From: Coprococcus phoceensis
Lineage (GTDB): Bacteria; Bacillota; Clostridia; Lachnospirales; Lachnospiraceae
Reading direction: 5' to 3'
DNA length: 64,000 nucleotides
NCBI RefSeq assembly: GCF_900104635.1
Contig: NZ_FNWC01000007.1
Coordinates: forward strand, 2,145,421-2,209,420
Shown here: one piece after another, positions 43,155 through 52,002 of the stretch
Numbering within the stretch: the first letter of the stretch is position 1
Layout: every line of letters begins with the position of its first letter
Program-made: the position numbers and the translations under genes
The notes under the pieces: generated by a model
The model's input: the letters and a program-made list of their open reading frames with translations, nothing else
Told to the model about the DNA's origin: nothing
Databases searched by the model: none

Positions 43155-43286
43155 CTATTTTGTTACATCTATATGTATGGTGCTCTTACTTACTCCAAAT
43201 TTTTTTGCGGTCTGCCGCACTGTCGCCTGGTTCTCAATAATATAATATGCGATTTCTACTGCTCGCTCCTCGATATAATCTTTCAT
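43155..43286 (-). pseudogene. Truncated spoIIID copy (43 aa)
   Basis: The second repeat copy carries the spoIIID RBS, start and HTH codons (MKDYIEERA...GVSKSTIHIDVTK), then stops at TAG 43155-43157, where similarity to spoIIID ends. It keeps most of the helix-turn-helix but lacks the basic C-terminal tail. With its upstream region intact it might make a short peptide. Confidence 0.85.
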
Positions 43287-43366
43287 ATACTTCCCCTGCA
43301 ATTACTGTTGTTACAGTGTATGCAAAGGATTCTTTTGGTATGTCTTGATATTTCAGCCTTCCGGCT
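43162..43366. repeat. 205-bp direct repeat, right copy
   Basis: Second copy of the repeat at 34007-34211 (203 of 205 bases identical, same orientation, offset 9155 bp). Confidence 0.95.
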
Positions 43367-43434
43367 TCTGCACCTCTCTTTGTTCAAGTAAATTTTTTAA
43401 CCGAACACTCTTGATTCACTAAAAGTCATTTTAA

Positions 43435-43815
43435 TTATTCATGTAATTCAAGTGGCAAACCGTCTGGATCATGGAAAAATGTCATTCTTTTTTCTGTAAA
43501 AGGATCTTCTCGAATTGGTTCTGTTTCAATTCCTTTCTCGTGAAATTCTTCAATGACTTTTTCCATATCTTCCACATAAAATGCAAGATGCCTAAGACCA
43601 CATGCCTCCGGATAATTGACACGAGGCGGATTCCCTTTCCCTGAAAAAATCTCAAGTTCACATCCATCTAACTCTAGATCCAATTTATAATCTTCCCGCT
43701 CCGGTCGATAATTTTCTCTTATAACTCGAAATCCTAACTTTTCTACATAAAATTCTCTTGATTTTTTATAATCCGAAACAATAATTGCAACATGATGTAT
43801 TTTTTTCAAATTCAT
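43435..43815 (-). CDS. VOC-family (glyoxalase/dioxygenase superfamily) protein
   Basis: A 126-aa single-chain VOC protein related to the YaeR/GloA2 group. It has LKKIHHVAIIVSDYKKSREFYVEKLGFRV at the start, GLRHLAFYVEDMEKVIEEF in the second half and the end FFHDPDGLPLELHE. Metal ligands are probably His of IHHVAI, Glu of ELEIF, His of RHLAF and Glu of LELHE. The ATG at 43815 is preferred (AGGGAGA upstream). A role in detoxifying an aldehyde is possible; the substrate is unknown. Confidence 0.87.
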   Translation of the reverse strand: MNLKKIHHVAIIVSDYKKSREFYVEKLGFRVIRENYRPEREDYKLDLELDGCELEIFSGKGNPPRVNYPEACGLRHLAFYVEDMEKVIEEFHEKGIETEPIREDPFTEKRMTFFHDPDGLPLELHE

Positions 43816-44005
43816 TTTTAATCTCCCTTTCATATCTACAAGGTTTTCTCATTTTGTCATAAAAAGTTTTGTTGCCACCTGATGATTTTTGATACGCATC
43901 AAGTTATCCCAGACGTCTACCTCGCCAAGTGGATTTATGTTGTCACTTTCTAAACTTTATTTTAACTGATATCCATCAGTTACTCAAGAAAATGGCGAAA
44001 ATCAA

Positions 44006-44031
44006 AAGGAATTGTGTCTCCACAATCCCTT
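44006..44031 (-). terminator. Terminator after the trigger-factor-like gene
   Basis: 11-bp inverted repeat AAGGGATTGTG/CACAATTCCTT (one mismatch) with a 4-base loop, followed on the minus strand by TTGATTTTC. Confidence 0.7.
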
Positions 44032-44037
44032 CATTTT

Positions 44038-45078
44038 TTAAGAATCTTTTGAATCTTTTTCTACTAATTTACAATTGTCTACAAGCCAGTCTGTCACTTT
44101 ATCCTGTAACAGTGCTCGTTTCACTTCTTTCTTTCCAACAGCATCTTCAAGCTCTGCGGAATCTGTATAACCATACTGTGTTGCGTATTCTTCCAAACCT
44201 TTTTTGTACTCTTCATCAGAAACTTTTAAATTTTCTTTCTCTGCAATCAAATCCACTGCATATTCCTGTTTGATAATGTTCTCTGCCATCACCTCAGAAG
44301 TAACACCAAATGCCTGCTCTAAGAATGTATCAACATCATCCATTCCATACATAGAAGCAATCGAACCGTACTGTGTTGTAATATTATCGATTGTCTCCTG
44401 CTTTTTGTCTTTTGGATATTTTTCAACTGTACACTGTTCCATCAAAGCATCCCATACGTTCTGCTGTTGCTCAGACTCTGCTGCCTGCTTATTGGAAGTC
44501 TCCAAATCTTCTTTTACTTCTTTTTTGTAATCTTCAATTGTCTTTGCGGATTCAGAAAGCTCTGCTACCAATTCATCTGTCAACTCCGGAACAATCACTT
44601 CTGAAATCTTGTCCAATGTAACGGTAAATACAACTGCCTGTCCAGCCAAGTCTTCACTTTTATAATCCTCTGGGAATGTCAGATTCAGATCAAATGTCTC
44701 TCCGATATTGTGTCCGACAATGCCATCTTCAAACCCGTCAATAAATGATCCTGAACCAAGCTCAAGCTGTTGATCCTGTGCTGTTCCTCCATCGAATGCA
44801 ACGCCGTCTTTCTTTCCTTCATAATCGATAGTAACCACGTCACCCTCCTGTGCCGGGCGGTCTGTAATATCATTCTGTGTACTCTTTGTCTGAAGCGTAG
44901 AATTAATGCTGTCTTCCACATCTGTGTCCGTAACCTCTACCGGATCCACTTTTTCTACTTCCAATCCTTTATATTGTTTAATTGTAATCTTGTCGTTAGA
45001 AATTCCTTTATTCCCACATCCGGTCATTACTACCACTGTGCATATTCCAACCAATGCTGCTATAATTTTCTTTTTCAT
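44038..45078 (-). CDS. Exported trigger-factor-like peptidyl-prolyl isomerase lipoprotein
   Basis: A 346-aa lipoprotein. The signal peptide ends VVMTGCG (lipid Cys at about 21), and no ribosome-binding N-terminal domain of true trigger factor is present. An FKBP-type PPIase domain spans about 75-160 (EGDVVTIDYEGKKDGVAFDGGT, then FIDGFEDGIVGHNIGETFDLNLTFPEDY). A trigger-factor C-terminal helical domain follows (about 165-335). It is therefore probably a foldase/chaperone on the outer face of the membrane, for secreted proteins. Stands alone with its own terminator. Confidence 0.88.
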   Translation of the reverse strand: MKKKIIAALVGICTVVVMTGCGNKGISNDKITIKQYKGLEVEKVDPVEVTDTDVEDSINSTLQTKSTQNDITDRPAQEGDVVTIDYEGKKDGVAFDGGTAQDQQLELGSGSFIDGFEDGIVGHNIGETFDLNLTFPEDYKSEDLAGQAVVFTVTLDKISEVIVPELTDELVAELSESAKTIEDYKKEVKEDLETSNKQAAESEQQQNVWDALMEQCTVEKYPKDKKQETIDNITTQYGSIASMYGMDDVDTFLEQAFGVTSEVMAENIIKQEYAVDLIAEKENLKVSDEEYKKGLEEYATQYGYTDSAELEDAVGKKEVKRALLQDKVTDWLVDNCKLVEKDSKDS

Positions 45079-45323
45079 GACTCTCTCCTATTTGTTTGTT
45101 TTCAGTATCTTATTAAAGATAGCACATTTGCCATTTGTTGAAAAGACTTTCTATTACTATTTCACAAATTTTTCACACATTTTTCACTATAAATCGTAAT
45201 TATCCTCTGTTTTTCTCCCTGTGCTCTTTACACTTTCACTTGCACTTCTTTCCAAACAATGATACAATATTATTTGTGTAAAAGCGGATTATTTACATAG
45301 AATTACATATTGGGAGGTTTGTC

Positions 45324-45764
45324 GTGAGTCCAATTACCATAACACTGCTCGTTATTTTAGTAGTTCTGATTATTGTTTTAGCCGTATTGTATTTCTTCGG
45401 AAAAAAAGCGGAGAAGAAACAGGCAGAACAGCAACAGCAGCTCGAAGCAGCCGCACAGAATGTGACTATGCTTGTCATTGACAAAAAGCGTATGAAACTA
45501 AAAGAAGCCGGTTTTCCAGCTGTTGTAATCGATAACACACCGAAGTATCTTCGCAGAGCAAAAGTTGCTGTCGTAAAAGCGAAGGTCGGTCCAAAAGTAA
45601 TGACTTTAATGTGTGACGAAAAAGTATTTCCACTTATCCCTGTGAAAAAAGAAGTAAGAGCCGTTGTAAGCGGAATCTACATTACAGGTGTAAAGGGACT
45701 TAGAGGTCCTCTTGAGACTCCGGTCAAAAAGAAAAAAGGACTTTTTGCAAGATTTAAAAAATAG
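45324..45764 (+). CDS. Small membrane-anchored protein of unknown function
   Basis: A 146-aa protein starting at GTG (TGGGAGG upstream). One N-terminal helix (residues 4-26), a Lys/Gln/Glu coiled segment, then a compact basic beta-rich part (MLVIDKKRMKLKEAGFPAVVI...GPKVMTLMCDEKVFPLIPVKKEVRAVVSGIYITGVKG). I do not recognise the family. It probably faces the cytoplasm or the surface from a single anchor; no function is proposed. Confidence 0.75.
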   Translation: MSPITITLLVILVVLIIVLAVLYFFGKKAEKKQAEQQQQLEAAAQNVTMLVIDKKRMKLKEAGFPAVVIDNTPKYLRRAKVAVVKAKVGPKVMTLMCDEKVFPLIPVKKEVRAVVSGIYITGVKGLRGPLETPVKKKKGLFARFKK

Positions 45765-45766
45765 CA

Positions 45767-45800
45767 TTTAAAAGGAACTGCATGCGCAGTTCCTTTTAAA
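45767..45800. terminator. Bidirectional terminator
   Basis: Perfect 14-bp inverted repeat TTTAAAAGGAACTG/CAGTTCCTTTTAAA with a 6-base loop between two convergent genes. It overlaps the last codons of the DUF1934 gene. Confidence 0.85.
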
Positions 45801-46269
45801 ATTTCATCTGTTCGTATATAGAAAACTCTTTTGACCCTTTCGGTTTTACATTGATTCGTATCGTGCATTCCGCAAGTGGTTCATAATTCACATCCAACGC
45901 ATACTCCACCTTGATGTTAATGTTGTCTTCCTTTTCATCAATCTTAATATTTCTTGTAAAAATCCCAAGATTCAACTGGCCATACGGTGTCTCATAATAA
46001 GAGCGGTTCTTTCGCTTTGTATCAAAAATCATATGTGCATTGGAAACGCCTCGTTTGAGCACTTCAAGACTATCTTCTCCTTTTATTTTGATCTGAGTCT
46101 TCGTAACTCCCGGCACACCCTCTGATACCTCCTCAAATAAGAGATAGTGTTTCCCATTTTTAAAGAAGTAATTACCAGTACTAATCGTCTCAATTGGTTC
46201 ATCATTATTCTCCATCTCATTTACGTCTACCTGTAATCCTGAAATATTTATCAGTACATCTTTTGTCAT
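45796..46269 (-). CDS. DUF1934 (YwiB-like) protein
   Basis: A 157-aa protein of the DUF1934/YwiB family, a small beta-barrel of lipocalin-like shape. Seen: KDVLINISGLQVDV at the start, the central GNYFFKNGKHYLLFEE and the late TPYGQLNLGIFTRNIKI, which match the family. Starts 8 bases after the murI stop (AGGTGATGAG). Function unknown. Confidence 0.85.
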   Translation of the reverse strand: MTKDVLINISGLQVDVNEMENNDEPIETISTGNYFFKNGKHYLLFEEVSEGVPGVTKTQIKIKGEDSLEVLKRGVSNAHMIFDTKRKNRSYYETPYGQLNLGIFTRNIKIDEKEDNINIKVEYALDVNYEPLAECTIRINVKPKGSKEFSIYEQMKF

Positions 46270-46277
46270 CTCATCAC

Positions 46278-47105
46278 CTAATATTCTTCTATATTAATCT
46301 GTTGTGTCGTCTCAATATCATATGGGAGAATTGAGTTCGCAAATTGTTTGAACTTGTCCGCAGCATCGCTTACATAGAAGGAATATGTCGCATGCTCCCC
46401 TTCTTTTCCGGCGTTCTCCATACCGCTTTCTTTCAAAATATATTTTAAATCCATCGCAGTCTCATAGGCCGGATTCACAAGCTGAATCTTATCTCCCAGA
46501 TACGCGCGGATTCTCGAACGAAGGAGCGGATAATGGGTGCACCCAAGAATTAGAGAATCTATATCGGACTCTTTCATCGACGCGAGATAATAATCAATGA
46601 TCTCTTCCGTAACCTTATGCTTTGCAAATCCTTCCTCCACCAAAGGTACAAACAATGGGCAGGCTTTCCCAATAACGGAAACAGTCGGATCTAATCCTTT
46701 GATGATCTTTCCGTACATCGCACTCTGCACAGTCGCTTCCGTTCCGATCACCCCGATCTTTTTCGTCTGTGTAATCTGAAGCGCCGCTCTTGCTCCCGGC
46801 TCTACCACCCCGATAATTGGAATATCACTTTCCTCTCGAACGACATCCAAAGCCAGTGCACTCGCCGTATTGCATGCGATCACGATCGCCTTCACCCCTT
46901 TTGTCTTCAGGAAATGGATAATCTGTCTGGAATAGCGAATGATATTGTCTCTCGATTTACTTCCGTACGGCACACGTGCGGTATCCCCAAAATATACCAG
47001 ATTCTCATTCGGAAGCTGACGCATGATTTCCCTTGCAACAGTAAGACCACCTACTCCGGAATCAAATACCCCTACTGGTGCTGCATTTTTATTATCTATA
47101 CTCAA
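46278..47105 (-). CDS. murI: Glutamate racemase
   Basis: Makes D-glutamate for peptidoglycan. The 275-aa sequence has GVFDSGVGGLTVAREI, VIACNTASALAL (catalytic Cys) and LILGCTHYPLLR (second catalytic Cys), at normal spacing. The start is TTG at 47105, after AAGGAGAA; no better ATG is near. Followed closely by the DUF1934 gene. Confidence 0.96.
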   Translation of the reverse strand: MSIDNKNAAPVGVFDSGVGGLTVAREIMRQLPNENLVYFGDTARVPYGSKSRDNIIRYSRQIIHFLKTKGVKAIVIACNTASALALDVVREESDIPIIGVVEPGARAALQITQTKKIGVIGTEATVQSAMYGKIIKGLDPTVSVIGKACPLFVPLVEEGFAKHKVTEEIIDYYLASMKESDIDSLILGCTHYPLLRSRIRAYLGDKIQLVNPAYETAMDLKYILKESGMENAGKEGEHATYSFYVSDAADKFKQFANSILPYDIETTQQINIEEY

Positions 47106-47177
47106 AACGATATTCTCCTTTTATACTATATCATCTTTTCATTTTACCCTCTCTTGTCATTCTTTTCAAGTGGAAAA

Positions 47178-47207
47178 AAAGAACCTTTGGAAATCCAAAA
47201 GTTCTTT
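47178..47207 (-). terminator. Terminator after pfkA
   Basis: Inverted repeat AAAGAACCTTTGG/CCAAAAGTTCTTT (one mismatch) with a 4-base loop, followed on the minus strand by a run of T. Confidence 0.75.
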
Positions 47208-47223
47208 TTGAAAATTTTTCTGA

Positions 47224-48198
47224 TTAAAGTGCAAGATCTTTAGAAACTCGATATGCGTATTCCGGAATCTCTTTGTGCATCTGCAATGCTTCATTGATAT
47301 CATAATCAACAAACTCGCCGTGCTGATAACCAACGACACGGTTTGTCTTTCCTTCTAACAATAAGTCAACAGCTTTTGCTCCCATGATAGATGCATATAC
47401 TCTGTCTTTACATGTCGGGCTTCCTCCGCGCTGCATGTGTCCAAGAATTGTCGCTCTTGTCTCCATACCTGTTGCCTCTTCAATTCTCTTTGCCATATTC
47501 ATGGAATCACCAATACCTTCTGCGTTGATAATGATATAGTGTTGTTTACCACGTTTTCTGTTTCCAATAATATCAGCGATAATCTTTTCTTCATCATAGT
47601 CATGTTCTTCCGGCATAAGGATGCGTTCTGCTCCATTCGCAATACCACACCATAATGCAAGATATCCTGCATCACGTCCCATAACCTCGATCACGCTGCA
47701 TCTTTCATGTGAAGTTGATGTGTCACGTACTTTATCGATTGCTTCCATCGCTGTATTTACAGCTGTGTCAAAACCGATTGTGTATTCTGTACATGCAATA
47801 TCCAAGTCAATTGTTCCCGGAATCCCGATTGTGTTGATTCCAAGATTTGACAATTTCTGCGCTCCGGCGAAAGAACCGTCTCCACCGATTACAACAAGAC
47901 CCTGAATTCCATATTTTTTACAGATTGCTGCCGCTTTCTGCTGACCTTCCTCTGTGCGCATCTCTTTACATCTTGCTGTCTGCAGGATTGTACCACCTCT
48001 TTGGATAATATCAGATACGTCTCTTGCTGTCATATCGATGATCTCTTCCTGTAATAATCCGTGGTAACCACGTCTGATTCCTCTGACACGAATTCCTCTT
48101 CCTAAAGCTGTTCTTACAACTGCACGAATTGCAGCATTCATTCCCGGTGCATCACCGCCACTTGTTAAGATTCCGATTGTCTGAATTGTATCGTTCAT
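47224..48198 (-). CDS. pfkA: ATP-dependent 6-phosphofructokinase
   Basis: Glycolytic kinase converting fructose 6-phosphate to fructose 1,6-bisphosphate. 324 aa from ATG 48198 (GGAGGA upstream); an in-frame upstream ATG adds an unlikely N-terminus. Motifs: GILTSGGDAPGMNAAIRA, IGGDGSFAGAQKL, PGTIDLDIACTEYTIGFDTA (active-site Asp) and EVMGRDAGYLAL. The GGDGS motif marks the ATP-dependent type. It follows dnaE, as in many Firmicutes. Confidence 0.96.
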   Translation of the reverse strand: MNDTIQTIGILTSGGDAPGMNAAIRAVVRTALGRGIRVRGIRRGYHGLLQEEIIDMTARDVSDIIQRGGTILQTARCKEMRTEEGQQKAAAICKKYGIQGLVVIGGDGSFAGAQKLSNLGINTIGIPGTIDLDIACTEYTIGFDTAVNTAMEAIDKVRDTSTSHERCSVIEVMGRDAGYLALWCGIANGAERILMPEEHDYDEEKIIADIIGNRKRGKQHYIIINAEGIGDSMNMAKRIEEATGMETRATILGHMQRGGSPTCKDRVYASIMGAKAVDLLLEGKTNRVVGYQHGEFVDYDINEALQMHKEIPEYAYRVSKDLAL

Positions 48199-48270
48199 TG
48201 TTAATCCTCCATCATTCCATGTATGTATTATTTGAATTGTTTTCATTTTTATACAATTCTATACCATTTT

Positions 48271-51200
48271 TCAAATGTTTTCAATGTATTTTTCTACTAC
48301 TTTTATTCTTTTTTCGCCAAAATAATTTGTCATATTGCCGAGAATTTCTTTATCTACACGAATATTCCAGTTTGCTGGAAGCCTTTTGATCGCTTTTTCT
48401 TTCGCGCAATAAATGACAACACTGTCATTTCCTTCTGATGTCCGAAGCATCTCATAGACCTTTTTTTCCTCCGCAAGAAACGTCTCCTTGTCCGGAAACT
48501 GAATCCACAGTTCACATGTCGTATTTTCAAACGGGATAATCGCCTCGCAGATCAGTTTACTTGCACTTTCATCTTCCTCCGACACCCTTCCCTTTACAAA
48601 TACTTTGTAATCTTCCTCCAGATACATCCGATTTTTCTCATAGTCTCGTGGAAATACAACCACTTCCACCGTTCCGACTAAGTCCTCAATCGTCAAAAAT
48701 GCCATTGTCTTATTCGTCTTGGTATGCTTGATCGTCTTGTTGGTAATAATACCTCCAATGATTTCTTTTGCGCCTTCACGTACTTTGGTATGCCCGCTCT
48801 CCTCATCATACTGGAAATCCATTGTCGTGGCGCTGATATTTTTACGCCATTTTTCTTCATATTCCTGCATCGGATGTCCACTGATATAGATTCCAAGCAC
48901 TTCTTTTTCGAATGCAAGCATCGTCTCTTTTTCGTATTCCCCCACATTCGGAAGTTGAATATCGAATTCTTTTTTCTGCTCCTCATCCACAATATCAAAA
49001 AGTGACATCTGCCCGGTCATCGAATATTTTCGCTCCTGATTCACCTGATCTAAAATCTTCACATAGATGACCATGAACTGCTTTCGTGTTCCATGAAGGC
49101 TGTCAAACGCCCCCGATTTGATAAAGCTTTCGATTGTCCGCTTATTCACTTCCTTGCCGGAGAGCCGTTCAATAAAATCTTTCAGATTCTTAAACAGACC
49201 GTTTTTCTCCCGCTCGGCGATGATTGCCTCGATCACAGGCTTTCCAATACTTTTGATTGCTGCAAGCCCATAGCGGATATTGCCATTGTCCACAGAGAAC
49301 TTTCCTTCTCCTTTATTGATGTCCGGCGGAAGAATTTCTATTCCCATCTGCCGGCAGGAATAAATATATTCTGCCACTTTTCCCGGATTGTCAATAACCG
49401 ACGTCATAAGCGCCGCCATAAATTCTACCGGATAGTAATATTTCAGATATGCAGTCTGATAAGCGACAACCGCATAGGCCGCCGCATGAGACTTGTTAAA
49501 TGCATATTTTGCAAAATCAATCATCTCATCATAAATCTTATTTGCAACCTGTTCACTGATTCCGTTCGCAATACATCCCGGAACCCCTTCCGCCTCATTT
49601 CCATATACAAAGTTTTGGCGCTCTTTTTGCATCACATCGCCCTTTTTCTTGGACATCGCACGGCGCACCAAGTCGCTTCGTCCAAGTGTATACCCAGCCA
49701 GATCCCGCACAATCTGCATAACCTGCTCCTGATACACAATACATCCATACGTAGGTTCCAGAATCGGTTTCAGTTGTGGACAATCATAGGTGATCGCATT
49801 CACATCATTTTTCCCTTTGATATACTGTGGGATAAAATCCATCGGTCCCGGACGATACAACGAAATTCCCGCAATAATATCCTCCAGACTCTGCGGCTTT
49901 AATTCTTTCATAAAGCTTTTCATTCCTGCGCTTTCCAGCTGGAATATACCATCTGTCCTTCCTGTTCCGATGGAATCCAGTACCGCCTTATCGTCATAAT
50001 CAATATGATCAATATCGATTGTCTTACCTGTGCTTTTTTCTGCCAGACGCACTGCATTCTGAATAACTGTCAATGTCCGCAGACCAAGGAAATCCATCTT
50101 CAGAAGTCCAAGTTCTTCCAACGTGGTCATCGTAAACTGTGTCGTCACAGAGCCGTCTGAGCCAAGCGACAGCGGGACATACTCATCCACTGATTTCTGG
50201 CTGATCACAACACCGGCGGCATGCATGGATGTATGCCGTGGCAGTCCTTCCAGACGCTTTGACATATCGATCAGATTCTTTACCTGCTCATCATTTTCAT
50301 ATAAATCGCGCAGTTCGCTGTTCATCGTCAGAGCTCGATCCAGCGTCATGTTGAGCTCAGTCGGTATCATCTTCGAGATACTGTCCACAAACGCATACGG
50401 CAGATTCATCACTCGTCCTACGTCACGGATCACACCGCGTGCCGCCATCGTACCGAATGTGACAATCTGTACCACACGGTCAGAACCGTATTTGCGCACA
50501 ACATAATCGATAACCTCCTGCCTTCTCTCAAAACAGAAGTCAATATCGATATCAGGCATCGACACACGCTCCGGATTCAGAAATCGCTCAAATAAAAGCT
50601 GATATTTGATCGGATCGATATTGGTGATTCCAAGGCAGTAAGATACGATACTTCCCGCCGCAGAACCACGCCCCGGTCCCACCATAATGTCGTGGTCTCT
50701 TGCGTATTTGATGAAATCCCACACGATCAGGAAATAATCTACATACCCCATCGTCTTGATAACATTCAGCTCATACTCTAATCGTTCTCGAAGTTCCTTC
50801 TTTGGATTCTCATAGTTTTTCTCTAATCCCTCATAACAAAGCTTATTCAAATATTCCCACGACGTGTATCCATCCGGTACATCGTATTTCGGAAGCTTTG
50901 TCACTCCAAATTCAATCTCCACATGACAGCGGTCTGCAATCTTCTGCGTGTTCTCAATTGCCTGCAAAGCATATGGAAATAATGCTTTCATCTGCTCTTC
51001 TGATTTCACATAATACTGACCGCCCTCATAGCGCATTCGGTCTTCATCGGCAAGTTTCTTTCCCGTCTGAATACAGAGCAGGATATCGTGAGGCTTTTCA
51101 TCTTCCGCATAGGTATAATGTACGTCGTTTGTCGCAACCAGTTCAATTCCTGTGTCCTGCGACAGACGCAAAAGCTGCTGATTAACATTCGCCTGTTCCT

Positions 51201-51741
51201 GCATACCATGATCCTGAAGTTCCAAAAAGAAATTCCCTTTCCCGAAAATCTTCTCGTAGCGGAACGCTGCCGCCTTCGCCTCCTCATACATACCTCTGTG
51301 AAGATTCTTCTGCACCTCTCCCGCAAGACATGCGCTCAGTGCGATAATTCCCTCATGGAACTCTTCCAAAAGTTCCATATCTACACGCGGCTTGTAATAA
51401 TAGCCTTCCACAAATCCCCTCGACACAATTTTTGTCAGATTCTCATACCCTTTCTGATTCTCCGCAAGCAGCACGAGATGATAATATCGGTCTTCACTTG
51501 CCCCCGAACTTTTGTCAAATCGGGAACCCGGAGCCACATAAACCTCACATCCCAAAATCGGCTTGATTCCGGCCGCTTTCGCAGCACGATAGAAATCGAT
51601 CACGCCAAACATCACCCCGTGGTCTGTGATCGCCGCACTGTTCATCCCAAGTTCTTTGACTCTGGCAACATATTCTTTTATCTTATTGGAACCGTCCAAC
51701 AGACTGTATTCCGTATGGACGTGTAAATGTGCAAAACTCAT
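48271..51741 (-). CDS. dnaE: DNA polymerase III alpha subunit
   Basis: A 1156-aa replicative polymerase of the DnaE type. The start MSFAHLHVHTEYSLLDGSNKI is the PHP domain. The polymerase core has VGPGRGSAAGSIVSYCLGITNIDPI and PDIDIDFCFERRQEVIDYV, with the acidic catalytic residues. Helix-hairpin-helix and OB regions complete the C-terminus (KTMAFLTIEDLVGTVEVVVFPRDYEK). ATG 51741 follows AGAGGA; a longer in-frame start at 51834 adds non-homologous residues. Upstream of pfkA on the same strand. Confidence 0.95.
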   Translation of the reverse strand: MSFAHLHVHTEYSLLDGSNKIKEYVARVKELGMNSAAITDHGVMFGVIDFYRAAKAAGIKPILGCEVYVAPGSRFDKSSGASEDRYYHLVLLAENQKGYENLTKIVSRGFVEGYYYKPRVDMELLEEFHEGIIALSACLAGEVQKNLHRGMYEEAKAAAFRYEKIFGKGNFFLELQDHGMQEQANVNQQLLRLSQDTGIELVATNDVHYTYAEDEKPHDILLCIQTGKKLADEDRMRYEGGQYYVKSEEQMKALFPYALQAIENTQKIADRCHVEIEFGVTKLPKYDVPDGYTSWEYLNKLCYEGLEKNYENPKKELRERLEYELNVIKTMGYVDYFLIVWDFIKYARDHDIMVGPGRGSAAGSIVSYCLGITNIDPIKYQLLFERFLNPERVSMPDIDIDFCFERRQEVIDYVVRKYGSDRVVQIVTFGTMAARGVIRDVGRVMNLPYAFVDSISKMIPTELNMTLDRALTMNSELRDLYENDEQVKNLIDMSKRLEGLPRHTSMHAAGVVISQKSVDEYVPLSLGSDGSVTTQFTMTTLEELGLLKMDFLGLRTLTVIQNAVRLAEKSTGKTIDIDHIDYDDKAVLDSIGTGRTDGIFQLESAGMKSFMKELKPQSLEDIIAGISLYRPGPMDFIPQYIKGKNDVNAITYDCPQLKPILEPTYGCIVYQEQVMQIVRDLAGYTLGRSDLVRRAMSKKKGDVMQKERQNFVYGNEAEGVPGCIANGISEQVANKIYDEMIDFAKYAFNKSHAAAYAVVAYQTAYLKYYYPVEFMAALMTSVIDNPGKVAEYIYSCRQMGIEILPPDINKGEGKFSVDNGNIRYGLAAIKSIGKPVIEAIIAEREKNGLFKNLKDFIERLSGKEVNKRTIESFIKSGAFDSLHGTRKQFMVIYVKILDQVNQERKYSMTGQMSLFDIVDEEQKKEFDIQLPNVGEYEKETMLAFEKEVLGIYISGHPMQEYEEKWRKNISATTMDFQYDEESGHTKVREGAKEIIGGIITNKTIKHTKTNKTMAFLTIEDLVGTVEVVVFPRDYEKNRMYLEEDYKVFVKGRVSEEDESASKLICEAIIPFENTTCELWIQFPDKETFLAEEKKVYEMLRTSEGNDSVVIYCAKEKAIKRLPANWNIRVDKEILGNMTNYFGEKRIKVVEKYIENI

Positions 51742-51898
51742 ACTATTTTTCCTCTTGATTCTTTTTCTACACTTTAGCTGTCTTTTATCATAACACAGTT
51801 TTATAGATTGAGACAAATATCTTTCTAAAATCAATCATAAATTTTATTTTGTTCCGAATTATATAAATTTTCTACAAAAGAGAATACATTTTAACAAG

Positions 51899-51924
51899 CA
51901 CTTTATTTGTGAAAGTGTTATAAT
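51899..51924 (+). promoter_or_regulatory. Promoter with operator-like repeat before the GH136-like pair
   Basis: TATAAT at 51919-51924 has no good -35; instead CACTTT-N7-AAAGTG (51899-51917) covers that region. This is a layout expected of an activator- or repressor-controlled promoter. The AraC-type regulator downstream is a candidate. The remainder of 51835-52002 is AT-rich with no other feature. Confidence 0.5.
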
Positions 51925-52002
51925 ATCTTTAAAACATGCTTTGCTATTTATACAAAACAACTAACAGTATTTTGATTCATCATTTTAGGAGAGACATAAT
52001 TT

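Noticed and set aside
34212..43161. Prophage or integrative conjugative element
   Set aside because: No integrase, transposase, structural or conjugation genes are seen.
43173..43391. 72-codon plus-strand frame, also present at 34018-34281
   Set aside because: Its duplication is explained by the spoIIID repeat; the minus-strand SpoIIID reading is the real one.
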